48,427 nucleotides of DNA from Kribbella caucasensis (GTDB lineage Bacteria; Actinomycetota; Actinomycetes; Propionibacteriales; Kribbellaceae), in NCBI RefSeq assembly GCF_004361855.1, contig NZ_SNWQ01000037.1:1-48427 (forward strand), read 5' to 3'. Each line of letters starts with the position of its first letter. The stretch's first letter is position 1. Below the pieces are notes generated by a model. The model had not been told where the DNA came from, searched no databases, and worked only from the letters and a program-made list of their open reading frames with translations. Both the position numbers and the translations under genes were made by a program. Below, in pieces: positions 43,095 to 48,427 of the stretch.

Positions 43095-43610
43095 TCATGT
43101 CCTTGGGGTCAGGACTGCGGCCTTGTCGAAGGCGTAGCCGACCATCCAGTGCGGCTGTAGCCGGCAGTAGACGATGTCCGGGCCCCAGCTCGACGGGGAG
43201 CTGCCATAGTGCGCGGTGAGGTGCTCCTCGATCTCTTCGAAATCCGGGTGCTCCGGGGTGAGGAACTCCACCGTGCCGTGGCTGAACACGCCGATCCGCT
43301 CGCCGTCGACGTACGAGATGCTGGCCGCGGGCCTGACCCGCAGGTGTTGCGCCTTGGCCGCGCTCCCGGCCGTGGTGAACACCCAGCGCGCGTGCAGGAA
43401 GTGACCGTCGACCGCGCTGATCCGGGGCTCGTTGTGGGCGGTCACGGTGGCCAGGTTGAGCGTGCACAGGCCAGTCAGGACCTGGGCCAGGTCGTTCGCG
43501 TCCAGGCGGCGCTTGTCGGTGATGATGGCGCGCAGATGCTCGGTGGAGCGCCCATAGGCAGCGTCGAGGAGCCGCTGCAGTTCGGTGAGTTCCTCGCTGG
43601 TCTCCTTCAT
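43095..43610 (-). CDS. pyridoxamine 5'-phosphate oxidase (PPOX) family protein
   Basis: Split-barrel flavin/F420-type protein of 171 aa. Core strands LCTLNLATVTAHNEPRISAVDGHFLHARWVFTTAG, RPAASISYVDGERIGVFSHGTVEFL and WMVGYAFDKAAVLTPR are of the PPOX-fold type. An N-terminal helical segment (about 35 residues) precedes the barrel. It starts 53 bp from the divergent DegV gene; a CAGACT box lies 7 bases before the ATG, again without a ribosome binding site. Cofactor and substrate cannot be decided. Confidence 0.82.
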   Translation of the reverse strand: MKETSEELTELQRLLDAAYGRSTEHLRAIITDKRRLDANDLAQVLTGLCTLNLATVTAHNEPRISAVDGHFLHARWVFTTAGSAAKAQHLRVRPAASISYVDGERIGVFSHGTVEFLTPEHPDFEEIEEHLTAHYGSSPSSWGPDIVYCRLQPHWMVGYAFDKAAVLTPRT

Positions 43611-43651
43611 TCTTCGGAGTCTGACACCAGGCGCCGACGAAAACTGTCCGG

Positions 43652-43663
43652 TAACCTCGCTCC
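43652..43663 (+). promoter_or_regulatory. -10 box of leaderless promoter for the DegV gene
   Basis: TAACCT at 43652-43657, six bases, then ATG 43664. Confidence 0.55.
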
Positions 43664-44506
43664 ATGTCAGCCCACGTGCACGTCGTCACGGACTCCACCG
43701 CGGGGCTGTCGGCGCACGAGGTGCTCCGCCACCCGCTGACCGTCGTACCCCTGCAGGTGGTGATCGGCGGCACGTCGTACGACGACGGCGCCACCAGCGC
43801 GTACGCGGTCGCCGAGGCGCTCAAGACCTTCACCCCCGTATCGACCAGCCGGCCGGCACCACAAACCTTCACCGACACGTACGCCGCCTGTGCGGACGCC
43901 GGCGCCTCCTCGATCGTGTCGATCCACTTGTCCGGCGACATGTCCGGCACCTTCGAGGCAGCCATGATCGGCGCGAAGGAGTCCCCGATCCCGGTCCGGG
44001 TCGTCGACTCCCGCTCACTGGGGATGGGCCTGGGCTTCCCCGTCCTGGCGGCCGCCGCAGCCGCCGCCGAAGGCGCGACCCAGTTTGAGGTCGAGGCGGC
44101 CGCGCGAGCCCGGATGGCCACGGTCTCCGCCTACTTCTACGTGGACACCCTCGAGTACCTCCGCCGCGGCGGCCGAATCGGCGCCGCCCAAGCCCTCCTC
44201 GGCACCGCCCTGGCCGTGAAACCCCTCCTCACCATCAGCGGCGGCCGCATCATCCCGCTGGAGAAGGTACGCACCTCGAGCCGAGCCATCGCCCGCCTTG
44301 CCGACATAGCCGTCCAACGCGCCGGCACCGGCCCAGTCCAGGTAGCCGTCCACCACCTGGCCAACCTCGACAAAGCCCAAACCCTCGCCGACGGCCTCTC
44401 CGACCGCCTCCCCGAAGCCGACGAAATAGTCCTCCGAGAAGTAGGCGCAGTAATAGGCGCCCACGTAGGCCCCGGCCTCCTGGCGGTAGTAGTAGCCCCC
44501 CACTAA
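43664..44506 (+). CDS. DegV family fatty-acid-binding protein
   Basis: Protein of 280 aa of the DegV/FakB family, which binds a fatty acid for phosphorylation by a FakA-type kinase. Signatures: VHVVTDSTAGL at the N-terminus, PVSTSRPAPQTF, IHLSGDMSGTFEAA, RVVDSRSLGMGLGFPVL, TLEYLRRGGRIGAAQALLG, VKPLLTISGG and the C-terminal IGAHVGPGLLAVVV. The start is supported by a TAACCT box at leaderless spacing. It lies immediately upstream of comEA/comEC, a common order in actinobacteria. Confidence 0.95.
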   Translation: MSAHVHVVTDSTAGLSAHEVLRHPLTVVPLQVVIGGTSYDDGATSAYAVAEALKTFTPVSTSRPAPQTFTDTYAACADAGASSIVSIHLSGDMSGTFEAAMIGAKESPIPVRVVDSRSLGMGLGFPVLAAAAAAAEGATQFEVEAAARARMATVSAYFYVDTLEYLRRGGRIGAAQALLGTALAVKPLLTISGGRIIPLEKVRTSSRAIARLADIAVQRAGTGPVQVAVHHLANLDKAQTLADGLSDRLPEADEIVLREVGAVIGAHVGPGLLAVVVAPH

Positions 44507-44580
44507 CCCACGCACCCCAACCCGCCCCAACCCGAGCTCGCGCCACCTGCGCTCCAGACCCTGCGCCCGCCCCCAGCCAT

Positions 44581-44640
44581 CCTGCGCCCGCGTCACCTGC
44601 GCCCGCGTCACCTGCGCCCGCGTCACCTGCGCCCGCGTCA
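44581..44640 (+). repeat. four exact tandem copies of a 15-mer
   Basis: CCTGCGCCCGCGTCA occurs four times without change (44581-44640), with a partial fifth copy. Diverged copies lie just upstream (CCTGCGCCCGCCCCC at 44561-44575). Confidence 0.95.
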
Positions 44641-44647
44641 CCTGCGC

Positions 44648-44725
44648 ACGGCGCCCCGGCCACCCGGACCCGTGCCTCCGCACCGCGCCCCGGCCACCCG
44701 TACCCGTGCCTCCGCACCGCGCCCC
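44648..44725 (+). repeat. roughly 35-bp direct repeat, two copies
   Basis: The unit GCGCCCCGGCCACCCG... ACCCGTGCCTCCGCACC is repeated almost exactly (only GGACCC versus GTACCC differs clearly), and the start of a third copy follows. Confidence 0.75.
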
Positions 44726-44808
44726 TTCGCCTCGCGCCTCCGCCGGCTCCTCTCCTCACGTCTGTCCACAGGCTCGAAGATTCGTCCGGCCGGACGGCAC
44801 TTCACCCG

Positions 44809-44821
44809 TACCTTCCCTGAC
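44809..44821 (+). promoter_or_regulatory. -10 box of leaderless promoter for comEA
   Basis: TACCTT (44809-44814), seven bases, then GTG 44822. Confidence 0.5.
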
Positions 44822-45625
44822 GTGAAGATGTCCCGCCGACCTCCAGCCCCGGACCCGGCCGACCGCCAGCGCTCGCTGGCCCGGCTGCGCGCCGCGGTGC
44901 CCGCGAGACCGGCCGACGAACGGGAGGAACAAGTGCGAGGTGGCTGGATCCCCGACCCCGTCCTACCCGACCGCCTCCGCGGCACCCGCTGGACCCTGAC
45001 CCCACGCCACGTCGCGGTGATCTCCCTGGTCCTCCTCATCGGCCTCCTCTGGGCCGGCTGTTCCGTACTACGCTCCCGCCCCCACCAAGTCCCCAACCCC
45101 CAACCCCCGGCAACCCTCACCACCGGCTCCCCAGTAGCCGCTCCATCCACCCAACCCTCTCCGGGATCGTCACCCACCAGCACCCCACCCGCGATCGTCG
45201 TCCACGTAGCTGGCAAGGTCCGAAAACCCGGCCTGATCCGCACCCACCCCGGCGCCCGAGTAGCCGACGCCCTCACCGCCGCCGGCGGCCCCCTCCCCGG
45301 CACCGACCTGACCACCCTCAACCTCGCCCGCCCCCTCACCGACGGCGAACAGATCCTCGTCGGCCTAACCGCAAGCTCTCAATCCAACGCCCTCCCACCC
45401 GGCACCACCCAACCAGGAGCCCCCACCTCACCCACCCAGGTCGACCTGAACACCGCGACCCTCGCCCAACTAGAAACCCTCCCAGGCGTAGGCCCCGTCC
45501 TAGCCCAACGAATCCTCGACTACCGCACCCAGAACGGCCCCTTCACCACCATCGACCAACTCCAAGAGGTCCCCGGCGTAGGCCAAAAGAAGTTCGACTC
45601 CCTCAAACCCCATGTCCGCATCTGA
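44822..45625 (+). CDS. comEA: ComEA-family DNA-binding competence protein
   Basis: Membrane-anchored DNA-binding protein of 267 aa. After a cytoplasmic stretch of about 55 residues there is one membrane helix (HVAVISLVLLIGLLWAGCSVL), a Pro/Thr/Ser linker, an SLBB domain (IVVHVAGKVRKPGLIRTHPGARVADALTAAGG, about 122-175) and a C-terminal helix-hairpin-helix pair (VDLNTATLAQLETLPGVGPVLAQRILDYR, IDQLQEVPGVGQKKFDSLKPHVRI). It would hand incoming DNA to the ComEC channel. GTG 44822 is favoured by its TACCTT box; ATG 44828 is possible. It overlaps comEC by 14 bases. Confidence 0.92.
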   Translation: MKMSRRPPAPDPADRQRSLARLRAAVPARPADEREEQVRGGWIPDPVLPDRLRGTRWTLTPRHVAVISLVLLIGLLWAGCSVLRSRPHQVPNPQPPATLTTGSPVAAPSTQPSPGSSPTSTPPAIVVHVAGKVRKPGLIRTHPGARVADALTAAGGPLPGTDLTTLNLARPLTDGEQILVGLTASSQSNALPPGTTQPGAPTSPTQVDLNTATLAQLETLPGVGPVLAQRILDYRTQNGPFTTIDQLQEVPGVGQKKFDSLKPHVRI

Positions 45626-48278
45626 CCGCCACAAGCCCGCCCCCGACCACCCCACCCCAGACCCCCCGACTGCAGACCAGCCGACTGCGGACCAGCCGAC
45701 TGCGGACCAGCCGACTGCGGACCAGCCGACTGCGGACCAGCCGACCGCGGACCAGCCGACCGCAGACCAGACCGAGCCCGAGCATCCGATCGACGCCCGC
45801 CTCCTCCTGCCGGCGACAGCGAGTTGGCTCACCGCAGCAGTCCTCACCGCCCAGCCATCCCACGTCTCCTTCATCACCGCCGCCTCTGCCACAGCCCTCG
45901 GCCTAGCCCTGACAGCCATCTCCACCCACCTCCGCCGTCGCCATCTCCCCACCCGCGACCACCTCCGCCACCTCTCCACACGTCACCTCCCCACCCGCGA
46001 CCACCTCCGCCACCTCTCCACACGCCACCTCCCCACGCGCCAAGGCGTTCGTCACCACCTCCGCCACGTCTCCACCCGTCACCGCGTCCCTCACCTCTCC
46101 ACCTGGCTCGCCATAGCCGCAGTGATCGCAGCCATGGCCTGCGCAGCCGCACTGCAGGTCAAGAAGCTCAACAGCGGCCCGGTAACAGACCTGGCCGCCT
46201 CCAACTCCACCGCAAAGCTCCGCCTGAAACTCACCAGCGACCCAACAATCAGAAGCACCCCAGGCGCCCGCCGCCCGCCCTACGTAGTCATCCGGGCGAC
46301 CGTCCAAGAGATCACCAGCAAAGGAGAGACCACCCGAGTCCGCAGCCCGATCCTGGTGATCGGCTCACCGGCCTGGCAGCACGTCCGCCTCGGTCAGCAC
46401 GTAGAGACCCGTGGCCGCCTCAGCCCCGTCGACCCAGGTTCCGACGTCGCCGCGATGCTCTCCGCCCGCGCTTCCCCACATGCCCTCGACGAACCACCCT
46501 GGTGGCTCCGCGCCGCCGAACACGTCCGCGCCGGCCTGCGAGAATCGGTCGCGGGACAGCCGACAGACGTGCGCGGCCTGGTCCCCGCACTTGTCATGGG
46601 CGACGAATCAGCCCTCCCCGCAGACCTCGTCGAAGACTTCGAGACCACCGGGTTGACTCACCTCTCGGCGGTCTCGGGCACCAACCTCACACTCCTCCTG
46701 GCATTCGTACTCCCACTGGCCCGCCTCATCGGAGTACGAGCACGCGGCCTGACCGTCGTAGGTGTGGTGATGGTCGTCGTGTTCGTAGTACTCGCCCGTC
46801 CCCAACCGAGTGTCCTGCGTGCCGCGGCGATGGGACTGGTCGCACTCGCAGCGATGACCAGCGCCCGCGGCCAACGACGCGCAGTACGGAGTCTGTCGGT
46901 CGCCGTGATCGCCTTGCTCCTCCTCGACACCTCACTCGCCCGATCCGCCGGATTCGCCTTGTCGGTACTGGCAACCGCCGGAATCGTCCTCCTCGGACCA
47001 GGCTGGCGAGATGCCTTGGCGGCCTGGTTGCCGGTGCGGGTGGCCGAAGCGATCTCCTGCCCGCTCGCCGCACAGCTGGCCTGTACTCCGGTCGTCGCCT
47101 GGCTGTCCGGCCAAGTCTCAATGGTCGCGGTCGCCGCGAACCTCTTCGCCGGTCCAGCAGTCGGCCCCGCAACCATCATCGGCTTCGGCGCGGCCGGTAT
47201 CGCCCTGCTCAGCGCCGACCTCGCCCGCCTGGCCGGCTGGCTCGCGAGCTGGCCGGCTCGCTGGATCATCCTCATCGCCGAGAACGGCGCCGACCTCCCC
47301 GGCGCCACCAACCACTGGCCGGCCACCGTCCTCGGAGTCGCCGTACTCACCTTGCTCTGCCTTGCACTGGTCCTCGGCCTCCACCGAATCCTGGCCCACC
47401 CAATCGCCATGCTCCTGGCGATCGCCCTCCTGGCCGTCCTCGTACTGCGTCCCGTCGGCCGCGTCGGCTGGCCCCCGAAGGACTGGGTACTCGTCATGTG
47501 TGACGTCGGCCAGGGCGACGGCCTGGTACTCCGCGTCGGACCGGGCTCAGCCGTCGTCATCGACACCGGCCCCGACCCCACTCCGATGGACCGCTGCCTC
47601 CGCGACCTCGGCATTCACCACATCCCCGTCCTGGTCCTCACCCATTTCCACGCCGACCACGCAGGCGGTCTGGCCGGCGCGATCCACGGCCGCCGGATCG
47701 ACGAGATCGAGGTGACGCCGTACCTGTCCCCACCCGCCGAACACCGCCGCGTCCTCGACCTCGCCACCACGCACCGCATCCCCATCCGTCCCATCACCTT
47801 CCGCGAACACCGCTCGATCGGCCCTCTCACTTGGACCACCCTCTGGCCCGCCCGAATCCCCGCTCTGCCCGGACCAGGCTCCACCGCGACGTCCACCACC
47901 GAAGGCTCACCCGAGAACAACGCCAGCATCACTCTCTTGGTCGAGACAGCCGGAGTCCGCATCCTCCTCACCGGCGACCTCGAACCCGAATCCCAGCGCG
48001 CCATCCTCGCCACCCACCCCGACCTGACCGCCGACGTCCTCAAGGTCCCGCACCACGGTTCCGCCCAACAAGACCCCACCTTTCTGGCCGCTACCCATGC
48101 CCGCCTCGCCCTGATCTCCGCCGGCCGCGACAACGACTACGGCCACCCCGCCCCCCGAACGCTCGACCTCCTAACCCGCCAAGGCATGACAGTCGCAAGA
48201 ACAGACACCAAGGGATCTGTCGCAGTCACAACCATCTCCGGCCACCTAGCCACCACCTCCAACGGCCCTTCACCCTGA
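45612..48278 (+). CDS. comEC: ComEC/Rec2 DNA-uptake channel protein with N-terminal repeats
   Basis: Polytopic membrane protein of 888 aa. Order: a low-complexity N-terminus with seven PTADQ repeats (residues 19-53), a first hydrophobic segment, a His/Arg-rich insert with HLPTRDHLRHLSTR repeats (about 111-156), a DUF4131-like region, the competence membrane domain (GLVPALVMGDESALPADLVEDFETTGLTHLSAVSGTNLTLLL near 320-360), and a metallo-beta-lactamase domain with THFHADHAGG near 677-686 and KVPHHGSAQQDPTFL. The beta-lactamase-like part is thought to degrade the non-transported strand. The start overlaps comEA and lacks its own strong ribosome binding site, so it is coupled. Confidence 0.93.
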   Translation: MSASDRHKPAPDHPTPDPPTADQPTADQPTADQPTADQPTADQPTADQPTADQTEPEHPIDARLLLPATASWLTAAVLTAQPSHVSFITAASATALGLALTAISTHLRRRHLPTRDHLRHLSTRHLPTRDHLRHLSTRHLPTRQGVRHHLRHVSTRHRVPHLSTWLAIAAVIAAMACAAALQVKKLNSGPVTDLAASNSTAKLRLKLTSDPTIRSTPGARRPPYVVIRATVQEITSKGETTRVRSPILVIGSPAWQHVRLGQHVETRGRLSPVDPGSDVAAMLSARASPHALDEPPWWLRAAEHVRAGLRESVAGQPTDVRGLVPALVMGDESALPADLVEDFETTGLTHLSAVSGTNLTLLLAFVLPLARLIGVRARGLTVVGVVMVVVFVVLARPQPSVLRAAAMGLVALAAMTSARGQRRAVRSLSVAVIALLLLDTSLARSAGFALSVLATAGIVLLGPGWRDALAAWLPVRVAEAISCPLAAQLACTPVVAWLSGQVSMVAVAANLFAGPAVGPATIIGFGAAGIALLSADLARLAGWLASWPARWIILIAENGADLPGATNHWPATVLGVAVLTLLCLALVLGLHRILAHPIAMLLAIALLAVLVLRPVGRVGWPPKDWVLVMCDVGQGDGLVLRVGPGSAVVIDTGPDPTPMDRCLRDLGIHHIPVLVLTHFHADHAGGLAGAIHGRRIDEIEVTPYLSPPAEHRRVLDLATTHRIPIRPITFREHRSIGPLTWTTLWPARIPALPGPGSTATSTTEGSPENNASITLLVETAGVRILLTGDLEPESQRAILATHPDLTADVLKVPHHGSAQQDPTFLAATHARLALISAGRDNDYGHPAPRTLDLLTRQGMTVARTDTKGSVAVTTISGHLATTSNGPSP
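45666..45770 (+). repeat. seven in-frame copies of a 15-mer in comEC
   Basis: The unit CCGACTGCGGACCAG (variants with A or C at single positions) repeats seven times over 105 bp, encoding (PTADQ)7. Several copies are identical. Confidence 0.95.
45942..46079 (+). repeat. in-frame 42-bp repeats in comEC
   Basis: Two nearly identical 42-bp units (45942-45983 and 45984-46025) encode HLPTRDHLRHLSTR. A diverged third unit with an insertion (46026-46079) encodes HLPTRQGVRHHLRHVSTR. Confidence 0.88.
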
Positions 48279-48378
48279 CGATCTGGACACCGTCCACGAT
48301 TACTTGCTAAGAGCAACCAACAGCTTAGAAGTCCCAACCAGAGCAGCAGATTCCCGCCCACGACAGCCGCCTCTCGAT

Positions 48379-48413
48379 TTGATTGGATCGAACATGCGTT
48401 CTAATCTAGACAC
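48379..48413 (+). promoter_or_regulatory. promoter with LexA-like SOS box
   Basis: TTGATT (48379-48384), exactly 17 bases, TAATCT (48402-48407), six bases, then ATG. Between the promoter elements, CGAACATGCGTTCT (48389-48402) matches the actinobacterial/Gram-positive LexA consensus CGAAC-N4-GTTCG except for the last base. A repressor bound here would cover the promoter. Confidence 0.65.
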
Positions 48414-48427
48414 ATGAACGCGATCAC
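48414..48427 (+). CDS. start of an SOS-box-preceded gene, cut by the window edge
   Basis: Only ATG AAC GCG ATC AC is present (Met-Asn-Ala-Ile). The start is inferred from the promoter at leaderless spacing and the LexA-like site. In many actinobacteria holA follows comEC, but an SOS-controlled gene is suggested here. The product cannot be named. Confidence 0.5.

Larger units (their letters stand above)
44507..44821. other. intergenic repeat region before comEA
   Basis: 315 bp with no gene. The plus strand is strongly C-rich. It holds four exact 15-bp repeats (44581-44640), two copies of a roughly 35-bp repeat (about 44648-44725) and the comEA promoter. Confidence 0.7.

Noticed and set aside
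42612..43137. Two plus-strand frames of about 130 codons between the STAND regulator and the PPOX gene
   Set aside because: No ribosome binding site, no recognisable motif, and Arg/Ser/Gly-rich composition as expected for random GC-rich sequence.

Overview
The window is high-GC, densely coding actinobacterial DNA. GTG and TTG starts are common, many genes have a TAnnnT-type box 6-7 bases before the start codon (leaderless architecture), LacI-controlled carbohydrate importers lack a local ATPase, and leuS sits behind a leucine leader peptide. This fits a soil saprophyte of the Propionibacteriales, most likely Kribbella or a close relative; the genus is an inference from gene content and style. 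No tRNA, rRNA, CRISPR array or prophage was seen. All protein functions are assigned by recognising motifs in translated sequence, without a database search.

Layout. 1-7185: a GNAT acetyltransferase cut by the left edge; a divergent SDR / ECF-sigma pair around a long palindrome; an MmyB-type XRE regulator divergent from a redox operon (zinc alcohol dehydrogenase, carboxymuconolactone-decarboxylase-like protein, DUF2255); a LacI regulator and an alpha/beta hydrolase. 7178-13688: carbohydrate locus A, with a solute-binding lipoprotein, two permeases, a LacI repressor with operators, and a GH43 glycosidase. 13689-14075: a repeat-rich spacer. 14076-17584: methyltransferase, DUF6458 protein, MFS exporter with a structured leader, and a GNAT. 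17998-23902: carbohydrate locus B, two permeases, a lipoprotein and a GH95 alpha-fucosidase-type enzyme in one tight operon. 23973-29004: F420-type luciferase-like oxidoreductase, a second repeat-rich spacer, a MerR operon, an IdeR-boxed iron-siderophore lipoprotein, MmcQ/YjbR and PaaI proteins, and an exo/endonuclease/phosphatase. 29001-36327: a palindromic MITE-like element, a GMC oxidoreductase with its partner subunit, a CHRD protein, a PhyH dioxygenase plus AraC regulator, and a secreted trypsin-like protease. 36341-42537: leucine attenuator, leuS, a YjbQ protein and a STAND regulator. 43095-48427: PPOX protein, DegV, comEA, comEC, and the first codons of a gene behind a LexA-like SOS box.

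How it works together. Loci A and B each couple an extracellular sugar-binding lipoprotein and two membrane permeases to an apparently cytoplasmic glycosidase: import of plant-polymer oligosaccharides followed by intracellular trimming. The ATPase must come from elsewhere, as is usual for these importers in actinomycetes.

The most unusual content is non-coding: (i) a 100-bp element with terminal inverted repeats, present twice in opposite orientation, bracketing an 11-kb block; (ii) exact 15-bp tandem repeats both inside coding sequences (GH43, ComEC) and between genes; (iii) a 169-bp palindromic insertion; (iv) leaders whose hairpins hide or abut ribosome binding sites; (v) a leucine attenuator ahead of leuS; and (vi) an SOS box at the right edge.
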